Shown: positions 10,606-20,874, counted from the first letter of the stretch. The stretch: DNA of 64,000 nt from Stentor roeselii (GCA_006503475.1 RSEH01000021.1:124001-188000), one strand, 5' to 3'. The notes: generated by a model not told the origin, from the letters alone. Made by a program: numbers and translations.

Positions 10606-12732
10606 CTAATTTGAAGTAATCGTATCTCCACAGTACCCTGAACCAGAAAATTCATAAACTTGATAAAACATCTTCACATTATTTTGGACATAAACAATTG
10701 ATTCAAACATACTTCCTACTAAAATATTTTTCGTTTCACTTATTCTTTTTTCAGTGCAACCTCTGATTCTAACTTTATTGAATTTCAACTCTTCAACCTT
10801 TATTTGAATCAGATACAATACATCAAGTCCATCATCTTCCAAACTTGAAGTAAATTTTTGAAAGCTTACAACATCAAGATGTTGAGGTACTTTACATTCT
10901 ACTTTCTTTGCATAAAATTGAGTAAGGACCTTAAAAATCATCGGCAAAAACCCTTCTTCTAATAATTTTACATCTAAAGGAGATGAGACATTTACAAAAT
11001 CACTGCAAGGACAGAGTTCATAAGAAACTCCGATTTCATCACAAGTTCTTAAGTAGCTGATCTTTTCTCTGAACAAGCTTTTCACATCTTTTACCTCGTA
11101 TTCCGATTTAAATTGTTCATAAGTCGTATCATTGTTGATCAAATAAGGATAGTAGCTGATATCTTTCAACGATAAATGCATGTCAAACCTTGAAAAAAGC
11201 TGTTCTTTGTTATGAGAAAGAATCAATCCTGAGTCATTTCTTCCAATTGTTTTACTAGTCAATATAAAACTCAAGGATTGTCTTCCTTCATAAGAGTTGC
11301 GAAGATCGAACTGCATTTCAGGTCTTCGTTGTCCATGATCCCCAATCAAAAAGACAACAAATTTTTCATTTCTTTTATAAAACAAATCAATTAATTTTTC
11401 AAGAAAAAGTTTCAAATCATTATCAACATTTTGAATGTTTCCTTTATTTTCATGTGCAGCGTCTAAGTGAACAAATGAAAACTTATTGTTCTCTGGATAA
11501 GTCTCAAAAAACTTCAGAGTATAACCGAAGCTGATGTTATGTGAATGTTGATTCCCGATGCATCTTGCTCCATCTTGATGATCATGAAACCCATAAACAC
11601 TCCAAACAGCTTTCCAGTAGTTCGCCAAAACATGATCACATAAAATCGTACCTCCTGTTATAAGTGATAAATAATCCCAAACAGTATCATGTAAAAACAT
11701 TGTCACATATCCCAAGTTTGAGTAATGAGTCCAAATCGATTTCTGTTGATAGTCTAAATGTGGCTTTGAATTTATTGCAGGAATTTTTGTACCGAGTTTT
11801 AATTGCATCTTTTTTTTGGTCTCGCCGTAAAGTATCTGGGGCATGTTGTCTTGAGTGTGGATTTCAGGTAGTGCGGGGTTGAGGAACTCGTAGGAATTAA
11901 ATGCTGGAGAATTAGAATTTAACCATTTTATTGTTTTTTTTAAGTTTCTGTGAGAACTGCCCCGACTGAGGGAGTCGAATGTTAGAAGTAAGACACTTGT
12001 TCGATGTTCTTGGGATATGTTGTGAAGAGATTTGAATGATTGAGCGTTTGCTTTGGCTTTATCTGAGACTGATTGACTGAATCTGAGGAAAACAAAGGAA
12101 TATATACTTTTTTCTTGACATTTTACAAATATAAAATTTGTGTTGCTGAGATTAGGAATTGTCTGAGACCATTTTCCTATGATCTTCTTTGATCCTCCTA
12201 ATCTCTCAGGAATAGTTGTAAATTCAAAAAATTCAGGAGGTTTTTTTGAAATACATATAGCTATAAGTTGATCATTTTCCATCAATATGGTGTCATTTGT
12301 CCCAGTCAAGCATTCGGGATAAGGCTTATAATTCCAAAATCTCACTTCTTCTTCTTGTGTGAATTGGAATTCAGGGTACTTGCATCTAGCTCTCTGAAAT
12401 GTTTCAACCTCGGCTTCTGATGAAACAATTTCTTCAATCGAATTTCCATGGTCAGGTGAATCAGATGAATTTTTAGATGTTTCGACGGAACTTTTGTTTA
12501 AATTCGAGATTTCTTGTGTTTCGTTTAAGTTCAAATTTTCTGTCGAGCTTGAGCTGTCATTTAAACTCTGGTACTTTGAAATTTTTTCTGAGTTGTTCGA
12601 AGAACTGAAGTCTATTTCAATGATGTGGTACTTTTGTTTAGACTCGTCAAGAAAGGCCGAGTTTGTTAGGAAATTAAGAGAGTTATACAAGAGGAAGACA
12701 CTGATGATGATGAAGAGAGGCCACTTTTTCAT
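10606..12732 (-). CDS. DUF229-type (sulfatase/alkaline phosphatase fold) membrane protein, copy 1
   Basis: A 708-residue type II protein: short cytosolic end MKKW, signal anchor at about 4-22, a Ser/Asn-rich stalk to about 110, then a lumenal or outer domain. FDSLSRGS (about 250) and GDHGQR (about 460) match the metal and nucleophile region and the metal-binding DHG of the DUF229 branch of the alkaline phosphatase superfamily. HTQDNM and FVHLDAAHE are shared with the two paralogues. It probably hydrolyses a phosphate or sulfate ester on a glycan or lipid; substrate unknown. The start is chosen by alignment to paralogues. An ATG 33 bp upstream (12765) is also in frame and would add 11 residues. 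Its tandem sister lies at 12978. Confidence 0.75.
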   Translation of the reverse strand: MKKWPLFIIISVFLLYNSLNFLTNSAFLDESKQKYHIIEIDFSSSNNSEKISKYQSLNDSSSSTENLNLNETQEISNLNKSSVETSKNSSDSPDHGNSIEEIVSSEAEVETFQRARCKYPEFQFTQEEEVRFWNYKPYPECLTGTNDTILMENDQLIAICISKKPPEFFEFTTIPERLGGSKKIIGKWSQTIPNLSNTNFIFVKCQEKSIYSFVFLRFSQSVSDKAKANAQSFKSLHNISQEHRTSVLLLTFDSLSRGSSHRNLKKTIKWLNSNSPAFNSYEFLNPALPEIHTQDNMPQILYGETKKKMQLKLGTKIPAINSKPHLDYQQKSIWTHYSNLGYVTMFLHDTVWDYLSLITGGTILCDHVLANYWKAVWSVYGFHDHQDGARCIGNQHSHNISFGYTLKFFETYPENNKFSFVHLDAAHENKGNIQNVDNDLKLFLEKLIDLFYKRNEKFVVFLIGDHGQRRPEMQFDLRNSYEGRQSLSFILTSKTIGRNDSGLILSHNKEQLFSRFDMHLSLKDISYYPYLINNDTTYEQFKSEYEVKDVKSLFREKISYLRTCDEIGVSYELCPCSDFVNVSSPLDVKLLEEGFLPMIFKVLTQFYAKKVECKVPQHLDVVSFQKFTSSLEDDGLDVLYLIQIKVEELKFNKVRIRGCTEKRISETKNILVGSMFESIVYVQNNVKMFYQVYEFSGSGYCGDTITSN

Positions 12733-12977
12733 GATTATTAAAATCGCTTGGGCTGGCGCGATCATTAAATAATGCTGTATAAGGAATTAACTTCACTCTA
12801 CTCTAAAATTTAACTTATAAGATAGTATTGATAAGCCAAATTTTATTAATCTTACAAAAATATTCCATTTATATATATATCATATACTATTATAAATATA
12901 TACAGTAAAGAACCAGTTTAGATAAAATTTAAAGTTTAATAATTCTTCATATAAATTAAGATTTGATGAAAGGATGA

Positions 12978-14981
12978 TTATTTATTAGGTTTATCCTTCG
13001 TAAACACAAACCCATTGATTTCAAATATTTGATAAAACATTTTTGTCCCGTCATAAACATAATTTATCGATTCAAACAGTTTCCCAGTAAGAACGTTTTT
13101 TGTTTCCTTGATTTTGTTTTCAGTGCAACCTCTTATATTGATTTCAGCTGTTTCATCATCATCGAATTTTAACGAAATCTTATATAAAACTTCAAACCCG
13201 TCATCAATTAAGCTAGATATAAATTTTTGATAATCAATTATTTCCGAGTCATTTTGTCCAATCATCTGATAAGCATTTTTTATATAAAATAACTGAAAAA
13301 TCATTGGCAAAAACCCTTCTTCTAACAATTTAATATCTGAAGAAGATCTAGCTCTTGTATAATCGTTGCAAGGGCAGAGTTCAAAACTAACTCCTAAATC
13401 TTTGCATGTTCTAAAGCTGCTTGTTTTTTCGCGAAATAGACTTTTAACATCATTAACTTCATAGGATTTTTGTAGTTCTTTATAATCTTCATCACTTAAT
13501 TCTAAGTAAGCGTAGTAGCTTAGGTCTTTTAGTGATAAATGAAGATCGTATCTAGAAAAGAGGTTTTCTTTATTATGTAAAAGGATATTGTTAGTTTCAT
13601 TGTTTCCAAAATTTTTACTAGTTAATATGAAGCTCAATGATTGTTTTCCTTCATATGAATTTCGAATATCAAACTGCATCTCTCTTCTGCGCTGTCCATG
13701 ATCTCCAATTAAAAATATTGTAAATCTTTCATTTCTTTTATTAAATAAGCTGATCAAGTTTTCTAAAAAATCTTTCAAGTCTTCATCAACATTTTGAATG
13801 TTTCCATTAGTTTCATGTGCAGCATCTAAGTGAACATAAGAAAACTTGTTATTCTCTGGATAAGTCTCAAAAAACTTAAAAGTATATCCGAAGCTGATAT
13901 TATGTGAATGTTGATTCCCGATACATCTTGCTCCTTCTTGATGATCATGAAACCCATAAACACTCCAAACAACTTTCCAATAGTTAGCAAAGACATGATC
14001 ACACAAAATCGTACCTCCTGTGAGATACGTTAAATAATCCCAAACAGTATCATGTAAAAACATTGTCACATACCCCAAGCGAGAATAATGGCTCCAAATT
14101 GAATTTTGTTGATATTCTAAATGCAACTTTGAATTTAATGCAGGAAATCTAGTCCCTAACTTTGCCTGAACACTTTTTTTTGACTCGCCATAAAGAATCT
14201 GGGCCATGTTGTCTTGAGTGTGGATTTCAGGCAGTGCAGGGTTGAGGAAATCGTAGGAATTAAAACCTGAAGACTTAGAATTCAACAATTTTATTGTTTT
14301 TTTTAAGTTTCTGTAAGTACTACCGCGACTGAGCGAGTCGAATGTAAGAAGTAAGACACTTGTTCGATGTTCTTGAGAAATATTGTGAAGAGATTTGAAT
14401 ATTTGAGCGTTTTCTTTTGCTTTATTTGAGACTGGTTGACTGAATCTAAGGAAAACAAAAGAATATATACTTTTTTCTTGGCACTTCACAAATATGAAAT
14501 TTTTTGATTTTAGATCTGGAGGAGACTGAGTCCATTTCCCGACAATTTTTCTTGACCCTCCAAGTCTTTCTTGATTTAGTAAAAAATCATAAAATTCTGG
14601 AAGGTTTTCTGAAGCACATGTAACTATCAATTTTTCATCCTCTATCAAGATGGAATCATTTGACTCTGTTGAACATTTGGAATAAGGTTTATAGTTCCAG
14701 ATCTTTGCTTCTTCTTCAGTTGTAAAATTGTATTCCGGATATTTGCATATGGATGAATTGTTGGTATTTTGGATGAAATTCTCTGAATTTGTTAAGTTTT
14801 CAGAGATTTTTATTTTTTTGGAATCATGAAGAAAATCAGACTGGATCTGATTGCTTAAGTCTATTTCTACGGATTTTTCCTTGTCTGAGACTTCTGAGAT
14901 AATTGAAATTTCACCCAAAAGGTTGAGAATATTATAAAGGAATAGAATGCTAAGAAAAAGACATACGAGTTTCCCTTTCAT
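12978..14981 (-). CDS. DUF229-type membrane protein, copy 2
   Basis: A 667-residue tandem paralogue of the gene at 10606, same strand and clearly the closest relative within the window. It has a signal anchor at about 4-24, a shorter stalk, and conserved FDSLSRGS, HTQDNM, VHLDAAHE and GDHGQR. All predicted metal-binding positions appear intact, so it should be active. The start at 14981 is the first ATG of the frame and follows TAATAAAA; the frame further upstream only offers TTG. Like copy 1 it carries a C-terminal Cys-containing region with the phrase RGCTE. Location is probably secretory pathway or cell surface; the substrate is not known. Confidence 0.75.
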   Translation of the reverse strand: MKGKLVCLFLSILFLYNILNLLGEISIISEVSDKEKSVEIDLSNQIQSDFLHDSKKIKISENLTNSENFIQNTNNSSICKYPEYNFTTEEEAKIWNYKPYSKCSTESNDSILIEDEKLIVTCASENLPEFYDFLLNQERLGGSRKIVGKWTQSPPDLKSKNFIFVKCQEKSIYSFVFLRFSQPVSNKAKENAQIFKSLHNISQEHRTSVLLLTFDSLSRGSTYRNLKKTIKLLNSKSSGFNSYDFLNPALPEIHTQDNMAQILYGESKKSVQAKLGTRFPALNSKLHLEYQQNSIWSHYSRLGYVTMFLHDTVWDYLTYLTGGTILCDHVFANYWKVVWSVYGFHDHQEGARCIGNQHSHNISFGYTFKFFETYPENNKFSYVHLDAAHETNGNIQNVDEDLKDFLENLISLFNKRNERFTIFLIGDHGQRRREMQFDIRNSYEGKQSLSFILTSKNFGNNETNNILLHNKENLFSRYDLHLSLKDLSYYAYLELSDEDYKELQKSYEVNDVKSLFREKTSSFRTCKDLGVSFELCPCNDYTRARSSSDIKLLEEGFLPMIFQLFYIKNAYQMIGQNDSEIIDYQKFISSLIDDGFEVLYKISLKFDDDETAEINIRGCTENKIKETKNVLTGKLFESINYVYDGTKMFYQIFEINGFVFTKDKPNK

Positions 14982-15479
14982 TTTTATTACGGTCAAGGTA
15001 AAAAGTCATTAGTGGCTGAATTTGGTAAGATAAGAAATTTTATTATTGGGTTTGAATTTGGTGAATATTTGACTTTTAGCAAATTTATTTTAGATTAAAT
15101 TTTTTTTATTGTTTTGAAGATTCTCTCAATAGAGGGTCTCACTTAGTGTTATTATACTTTTGATACTTTCAAGTAAAATTTATTATTGAAGATCCAGGGA
15201 GCAATCAAGCTTAATTCTGCTTTGATGTTGAATCCTCACTTATATATCTATTATCAATAATTTCATGATACTTTAAATTCAATTTGCATATAACAATACT
15301 TAATTTAAGTATTTCACATACAAAAACTGATTATCTATTACTTTATGTAAAACATTGGCAGTATGTGATTAAGCTTTTGAGCATTTACTTAAAAGATACG
15401 ATTTCTAATCATCTAAAATTATCTTTATCTTGAATAAAGAACAAAATTGAATAATTTCCCTAGTTTTAATATATCAAAA
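14982..15479. other. Intergenic region between divergent genes
   Basis: About 500 bp, strongly AT-rich, upstream of both the DUF229 copy 2 gene and the WD40 gene. I see no coding frame, RNA gene or clear repeat. It is unusually long for a divergent spacer in this window. Confidence 0.5.
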
Positions 15480-17024
15480 ATGTTAGACCAAATCTCAAGT
15501 CTCAGTAAATCGTTACTCGATCAGTCAGAAGTATCAGTTCCTTTTCCAGACCACCTTAAACTATCCAAGGTTCAAAAAGAAATCTTATTCCGCATCAAAA
15601 GTCTGAGATCATGGAAAAAACTCCTAAAATCCAATGAAAACAGAGAAGAAAGTCAAAACCCATTAACCGAAATAAGATCCTTGCTAACTACATACAAGTT
15701 ACTTCTTAAATTAAAGACCTTTTCAGAAGCCAATCTACAACTAATGCTAAAAATTGACAAAACCAGTCTTTATCTAATCCATCCAACAGTTCTCTTTAAA
15801 TTCTACCAGATAATCGAGTATCCCCGATCTTCTCTTCAAGGAAAACAAAAAGTTCCCATAATTGACCAGCTTCCAAGCGACATTCAATGCAAACTAGGAA
15901 GACACACTTCAGTAGTTTCCGATGCAATCTTGTCTCTAAATTCGACTTTATTGATTTACTCTTCATACGACTATTCTATCAGGTTTTGGTATATTCCAGT
16001 CAATCAGACGATAAAGGTCCTCAGCGGCCATTCAAATTACGTTAACACCCTGGCTTTAACGTCTGATGAAAAATTCTTGTTTTCAGGTTCGAGTGACGGC
16101 AAAGTTTTCATTTGGGACTTGGAAAAATCTTTAAAAATCATTGAGTTGAAAGTTGATTCAGTTCCAGTTTTAAAGGTTTGTGTATCGAATAATGATAATT
16201 TTTTAGCAATTTCTGACTATTCAGGAAGAATTTTTATTTATTCCGTGAGTCTAGCCTTGCAAAACTATTCATTAACAGGAAAAGTAGAGATTTCAGGTCC
16301 ATTGTCAGTGAAACATGATAAAATAGTGAAAACTTTGATTTTTTCTTCGAATAACAGATTTCTATTCGCAGGTTCTTTATCTAAAGGAATTTTAGTTTTT
16401 AACTTGAAGACCACTCAGAAAATGACTCTTGAAGGACACTCAGAAGTGATAAATGATTTGAAGGTTTATGATTTAGATCAAAGACTTATATCTGTTAGTC
16501 AAGATCTTCATATTAAAGTTTGGGACTTGAATAATTTTAAGTTAATCAAGTCGATTTTTTCTGGCTTTCAAGAATATCTCTCTTCTGTTGTCGTTTCGGA
16601 TCAAACGAAAAAAGCTTTCATTGCTGGAAAAGATCATTTTTTGTTGGAAATTGATTTGATTCAGGTAAAAGTCATAAAAAAGATTGAAATTCAGATGGGG
16701 TTCATTAATCGACTTGTTTTAGTTAATGATAATGATGTTGTTGCTTGCAATGATCATGTGATTTGTTATAAGACTGACTCTCAAAGTACTGGTTTTGAGA
16801 TTATGCTGGATAGAAGGGTCAGGGTTGTCAGTTGGGATTATTTTGGAGGGTTTTTTGTTGGGATCAATTATGAAAATCAGGTTTTTATTTTTGATTTGAA
16901 TACTAATAAAATTGAAATTGTCAAATTCTCTGGGGATAGAGTCAAATCTGCAGCATTTACTTGGGATAAAAGATATCTTGCATTTTTAAATGAGGAGAAA
17001 ATAACTGTTTTCAAAAATAGATAA
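15480..17024 (+). CDS. WD40-repeat protein
   Basis: A 514-residue protein. Residues 1-130 are alpha-helical and polar. From about 145 onward come WD40 repeats: blades end in RFWYIPV, FIWDLEK and KVWDLNN, and carry GHSNYVNTLALTSDEKFLFSGSSDGKV and GHSEVINDLKVYDLDQRLISVSQD, the usual GH...D...WD spacing, with more divergent blades after 400. Such propellers are scaffolds for protein complexes; nothing in the sequence identifies which. The first ATG of the frame is used. The last third is strongly G/T-rich compared with the C/A-rich first third, one of the skew changes noted in the findings. Confidence 0.8.
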   Translation: MLDQISSLSKSLLDQSEVSVPFPDHLKLSKVQKEILFRIKSLRSWKKLLKSNENREESQNPLTEIRSLLTTYKLLLKLKTFSEANLQLMLKIDKTSLYLIHPTVLFKFYQIIEYPRSSLQGKQKVPIIDQLPSDIQCKLGRHTSVVSDAILSLNSTLLIYSSYDYSIRFWYIPVNQTIKVLSGHSNYVNTLALTSDEKFLFSGSSDGKVFIWDLEKSLKIIELKVDSVPVLKVCVSNNDNFLAISDYSGRIFIYSVSLALQNYSLTGKVEISGPLSVKHDKIVKTLIFSSNNRFLFAGSLSKGILVFNLKTTQKMTLEGHSEVINDLKVYDLDQRLISVSQDLHIKVWDLNNFKLIKSIFSGFQEYLSSVVVSDQTKKAFIAGKDHFLLEIDLIQVKVIKKIEIQMGFINRLVLVNDNDVVACNDHVICYKTDSQSTGFEIMLDRRVRVVSWDYFGGFFVGINYENQVFIFDLNTNKIEIVKFSGDRVKSAAFTWDKRYLAFLNEEKITVFKNR

Positions 17025-17381
17025 GGATAGGTTAAATTAGAAAGTTTTAAGAATTTTTTAGGATGCAAATCTTGCAATTTTCGTTTAAACTTTTGGTGAT
17101 TTTTTAAGAAGTACAAATTCCAAAAAAATATTCAAACTATATAAGAATTATTTATTTCTATTGAAGTAAATTTTCACCTAAATAATCATAAATTTTTATA
17201 TTTAAGGTCATTCAATTATCCTTTAATACACTCATCATGTATACGAATCAAATAATATAAAAACTAAAAAATACTGACTTTTTATTTAAATTCAAAATCA
17301 CTAAAAAATAATAAAAATACATCATCACCTATTTACCTACACTGAAAAGACGATATCATTAAAAATCCCACATAGTACTAT
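17025..17381. other. Intergenic region between convergent genes
   Basis: About 360 bp of AT-rich DNA between the stop codons of the WD40 gene and the coiled-coil gene. No coding frame or RNA gene is seen. It is long for a convergent spacer here. Confidence 0.5.
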
Positions 17382-18572
17382 TTACAATAATTTACTTAAA
17401 GGAAAATCGTTTGAAGATATTTCTTTTCCATTCTTCATTTTACTATCTTCTTGAGAAAAAATAACTCCTTCATTCAGTTCTTCCCAGAAGCTACCCGAAG
17501 CCGGAAGCAGGTCGATTTGCTCATGAATCGATTCAACCTTAAGTATTTCATCCAAATCAACATCTCTCAACTGGTGTTCAAAAATTCTATCAGAGTTCAA
17601 AGGATGATTCGCTGAAAGCAATCCTCTCGTAATAGAATTTTCAAGAGAACTCTCGAAAAAAGCAGCTTCTTTCTCAAAAAAAACCTTTTCTTGCTTCCTT
17701 TTCATTTTTTTACCTTGTTCAGGTTTATTTTTCTGATTTTCAAGTTCAATTAACTGCAAAACAAGTTCAAAATTCGAAGAATTTTCAGGATTTTTCATCA
17801 TTTCAGCGATTTTTAACAGTGCCGAGTTGCCATTATTGTCTAATAAATTTGCTTTTTTTAGTATGTGAAGTGCTTTCTTGACTTCTTGCAAATTGACACT
17901 ATCATGAAAAGTTTCACTTTCAACTTCATTCCTGTACTTCTCCTTCTTTCTCTGATTTTTCATCATTCTAAAAGATTCGATATCATCCGAGCCGTTTAAA
18001 AAAGGGTTGAAATTTCTGAAGTTTTTCTCTAATCTCTTCTTTTTTTCTCTCTTTTCACAAGTCTCAGAAGACGATGTCATCATAAAAGTTCTGAAAGTAG
18101 CTTCAAAGTCCTCTTCCATTTTTTCATATCTTTCCAGGTTATCCTGACTGATCCTCTCTACAATTTCATATTGCAAACCAGAGCTGTTTTCCATGTCACT
18201 CAAGCTATTCCTCCACCATTTTTTCACTTTTCTGCAACTTTCACTTCCAAGTTTTTCTTTCCTTTCAATGACAATTTCCTGACTTTTAATTCTCTTTTTG
18301 CTCTTCAAGACCCTCGAGTCCAACTTTTCAAATCCCTCGATTTTTTTCCGTTTTTCTCTATTTTTTTGAATTTTTTCCTTAATCTTCTTTTCTAAATTTA
18401 CCGAAAAACTTTCCCAGTTCTTTTGAAGAAAGTTGAATTTTTCCTTAACAATTGAAACTTGAGCAGACAACTTGGAACTGGGCATCGTTAACTTTAAATG
18501 ATTCAAGTCTTTCAAGATCTTTTGAGTTTTTTGAATCAGGTCTTTGAGTAGATCTGGTTTCGGACTTTGCAT
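17382..18572 (-). CDS. Lysine-rich coiled-coil protein, unknown
   Basis: A 396-residue hydrophilic protein dominated by Lys and Glu. Coiled-coil propensity is high at about 5-85, around 125-165 and 225-300, with a strongly basic stretch near 70-105 that could act in nuclear import or nucleic acid binding. No catalytic motif, TM helix or known domain is visible. The start codon faces that of the Tim-like gene at 18582 with only 9 bp between them. I do not recognise the family. Confidence 0.65.
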   Translation of the reverse strand: MQSPKPDLLKDLIQKTQKILKDLNHLKLTMPSSKLSAQVSIVKEKFNFLQKNWESFSVNLEKKIKEKIQKNREKRKKIEGFEKLDSRVLKSKKRIKSQEIVIERKEKLGSESCRKVKKWWRNSLSDMENSSGLQYEIVERISQDNLERYEKMEEDFEATFRTFMMTSSSETCEKREKKKRLEKNFRNFNPFLNGSDDIESFRMMKNQRKKEKYRNEVESETFHDSVNLQEVKKALHILKKANLLDNNGNSALLKIAEMMKNPENSSNFELVLQLIELENQKNKPEQGKKMKRKQEKVFFEKEAAFFESSLENSITRGLLSANHPLNSDRIFEHQLRDVDLDEILKVESIHEQIDLLPASGSFWEELNEGVIFSQEDSKMKNGKEISSNDFPLSKLL

Positions 18573-18581
18573 GAATTATAA
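18573..18581. promoter_or_regulatory. 9-bp spacer between two divergent start codons
   Basis: The bases GAATTATAA separate the ATG of the minus-strand coiled-coil gene from the ATG of the plus-strand Tim-like gene. The spacer plus both start codons holds a TTATAA core readable from either strand. Any ordinary 5' leader of one gene must run into the coding sequence of the other. Confidence 0.6.
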
Positions 18582-18905
18582 ATGGACCCTGAAGTGAAAA
18601 AAGAGTACATCTCATCAGTGGCAAAACAAATAAACCAAGACTGTTCCGCGAAGTGTTTTTTAGGAAAATCTGAAAGTTGCATGGAAACTTGTTTTATGTC
18701 TTACTTGACAGTGTTCAATGAAACAACGAAGACAATAAGAAAAGTCGGCTTCGAGAGGTATTCAAGGTTCATTGAGCTTGTTTATGGGTCAGGGACTGAC
18801 GAGTGGACAAGAATCGTGATGTTCAACGACCTGGCTCCAGATCTTGACGGTCAGCCACTTTATTACTACGAAGACAACCCTTTTGACCCGAGCAAGAGTA
18901 AGTAA
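18582..18905 (+). CDS. Small twin CX3C protein, Tim-like
   Basis: A 107-residue soluble protein. CSAKC and CMETC in the first 40 residues form a twin CX3C pattern flanked by amphipathic helix, as in the small Tim chaperones (Tim8/9/10/13) of the mitochondrial intermembrane space, which are imported by the Mia40 disulfide relay. Only seven residues lie between the two motifs, fewer than the usual 11-16. A 65-residue acidic tail ending near DNPFDPSKSK is also not typical. Other intermembrane-space CX3C proteins therefore remain possible. TATAA directly precedes the ATG. Confidence 0.5.
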   Translation: MDPEVKKEYISSVAKQINQDCSAKCFLGKSESCMETCFMSYLTVFNETTKTIRKVGFERYSRFIELVYGSGTDEWTRIVMFNDLAPDLDGQPLYYYEDNPFDPSKSK

Positions 18906-19023
18906 ATAACAATATTTACCGAGACATGTTATTTATTGATAATTTTCACAAGGCTTATGACTTTTTATAGCCATTCATCAAGACAGGTCTTTTTCCATGG
19001 TTAAAATACTTATTCTTAACTAT

Positions 19024-20874
19024 TCACTTGATAAACTGAGCAATTGTTTCACTGTGCTTTAAAGCTTCAGGGTTTTGAAGCAGTCTTAATATTTCCTCCA
19101 AATGAGGGTCTTTGCTTTTTTCTGGTTTTTTGGTAGTGTCTAAGAAGACTCCGAGTAATTGAGTGTCTTTTATCTCTGGGTAAAGTTTCTTTGCCTCGTG
19201 GATTGGTGGACAGATGTAGAGCACTGATGTTTTCATTGATATATAACCGGCTCTTTCTTTACTTGAAAAGTATTTCAAGTACCCGTCGAAGAGTTCTTGT
19301 TGAGTTTCGTTCGAGGCTTCGATTGTTACTAGCGCAATAATGAAGTACTTGGTTATTTCTGATAATTGGACTCTATGAGAAATATTGATATGGTACAAAC
19401 TAGAAGGGAAACAATCATCGTTACCTTGAACTAGTGTTGCATCAATTCCTACTCTGCACTTTTTACTTCTAGTCATGAACCCAGACCAAACAACAGTCCC
19501 AATACTAGGATTCGCCTCAGTGACTGGAGGCATCACAACTGGAGGACTGACAGGATTAGGCTCAGATTTACTTATTTGATTATTGACAAGAGGAACTCTC
19601 GCCGAAGGAGGTATTGAAGAATGAGGTATTGAAGGAGAAAAAAGATTAGGATTAACCATAGGAGGAAAAACTGAACCTGGCTGAAACTTGAGAAGATTTA
19701 AGTATCCCGCAGGCTGTTCTAATAATTTTCTCGCTAACTGAGAAACTTCTGAAGTCGGTTCAGGTCTTGGAACTGGTTTTGGTACGTTTTTGTTTACGAT
19801 ATTGTTTGTGTTTTTGAAGGAAATGTCTATTGCTGGATGACCTAACTCTCTTCTTTTGGAACCATCATAGTCTTCAATATATAGTTTTTTACGTGCCTCT
19901 GCCGCTTGTGAACCCCTTTCGAAATCAACAAAGGCGTGAGGACGGTAGTTTCCACTTCCTTGTCTTATGCATATTCTTTTCACTACCCCGTATCTTGAAC
20001 AGACTTCTTTTAATATACCTTCTCCTGGAACGAACCCGTCTGAAGGGTATTCTAAGACTAAACTTCTCACCCCATCATCAGGCACTGATTCATTTCCATT
20101 TTCACCAACAGGTGAATCCCCAACAATATCCTGCCTCCTAGAAGGATCAGCAAAAGTAATCTTAACACTTCTCCCTTCAACAAGTGTCCCTTCTCCAAAC
20201 TCATAAGCCTTAGTAGCCGCAATAACTTTCCTAAACTTAACAAAAGCAAATCCCTTCGTACTAAACATTTCAACACCTTCAATTTCCCCGAAATGTTTAA
20301 AAGCTTCAAAAAGTCCTTGTTTTTCCGTATTCTGTGCAATATTCCCAACCCAAACTTCCCTTACCATAAAAGTCCCTTTAAACCTTTCAGGAACGGCATT
20401 TAAAGAATGCGCATTAGGATGATGTTCAGTGATAAAATTCTGCAACTTGGCCTGGTCGACCATATGCGTCGGGTGGCTTCGAGCGACATTGCTCAGCATG
20501 ATATTAGTATTCGACGTGTTATCATGAAAACTCTTCTCACTCGGATACAAGTTCTTGTGGACCTCAGGGTTCGGCGGAACCGGCTTGCGCTGAAGAGACT
20601 CTTTGCTGAAGTTGATCGACCACCCTGAAGAGTTGAGAGACTTCATCGCAACATTCGCGATTTCCATGTTTTCCAAAGCAACGAAACCGTAAACACAGTC
20701 TCGCAGCGGCTGACCATTGCTGCCTTTACGGATTATCTTCGTGTCGTATACTTTACCGAATGAACGGAATACTTGGCTTAACTGGTCTTGGGTAAAGTTT
20801 AAAGGAAGGTTTTTCACGTGGAGCTTCACTAGACTGGAAGGGGATGGACTTCGTGATCTTTCTCTTTTGGACAT
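19024..20874 (-). CDS. Spen-family RNA-binding protein (three RRMs plus SPOC domain)
   Basis: A 616-residue nuclear-type protein. RRM1 lies at about 16-90 (LHVKNLPLNF, YGFVAL), RRM2 at about 172-245 (EVWVGNI, GFAFVKF) and RRM3 at about 268-355 (HAFVDF). A Pro/Ser-rich linker leads to a C-terminal SPOC domain (about 455-595), recognisable from VVWSGFMTRSKKCRV onward and the block ending LLGVFLD. RRMs plus SPOC is the layout of Spen/RBM15/FPA proteins, which link RNA binding to transcription, m6A writing or 3' end formation. The N-terminal stretch SKRERSRSPSPSS is SR-like. The start has GATATAAAA before it. A G-rich tract lies about 80 bp upstream. Confidence 0.85.
   Translation of the reverse strand: MSKRERSRSPSPSSLVKLHVKNLPLNFTQDQLSQVFRSFGKVYDTKIIRKGSNGQPLRDCVYGFVALENMEIANVAMKSLNSSGWSINFSKESLQRKPVPPNPEVHKNLYPSEKSFHDNTSNTNIMLSNVARSHPTHMVDQAKLQNFITEHHPNAHSLNAVPERFKGTFMVREVWVGNIAQNTEKQGLFEAFKHFGEIEGVEMFSTKGFAFVKFRKVIAATKAYEFGEGTLVEGRSVKITFADPSRRQDIVGDSPVGENGNESVPDDGVRSLVLEYPSDGFVPGEGILKEVCSRYGVVKRICIRQGSGNYRPHAFVDFERGSQAAEARKKLYIEDYDGSKRRELGHPAIDISFKNTNNIVNKNVPKPVPRPEPTSEVSQLARKLLEQPAGYLNLLKFQPGSVFPPMVNPNLFSPSIPHSSIPPSARVPLVNNQISKSEPNPVSPPVVMPPVTEANPSIGTVVWSGFMTRSKKCRVGIDATLVQGNDDCFPSSLYHINISHRVQLSEITKYFIIALVTIEASNETQQELFDGYLKYFSSKERAGYISMKTSVLYICPPIHEAKKLYPEIKDTQLLGVFLDTTKKPEKSKDPHLEEILRLLQNPEALKHSETIAQFIK

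Noticed and set aside
14982-15479. TTG-based extensions of the DUF229 copy 2 and WD40 genes
   Set aside because: Non-ATG starts; the first ATGs fit the paralogues and start context.
17382-17400. Possible 18-base intron at the end of the Lys-rich coiled-coil gene
   Set aside because: GT...AG spacing is 18, unlike the seven 15-base introns, and the downstream frame gives nothing convincing.
19830-20348. Several 70-100 codon frames on both strands
   Set aside because: They overlap the RRM coding region of the Spen-type gene in other frames and have no domain.
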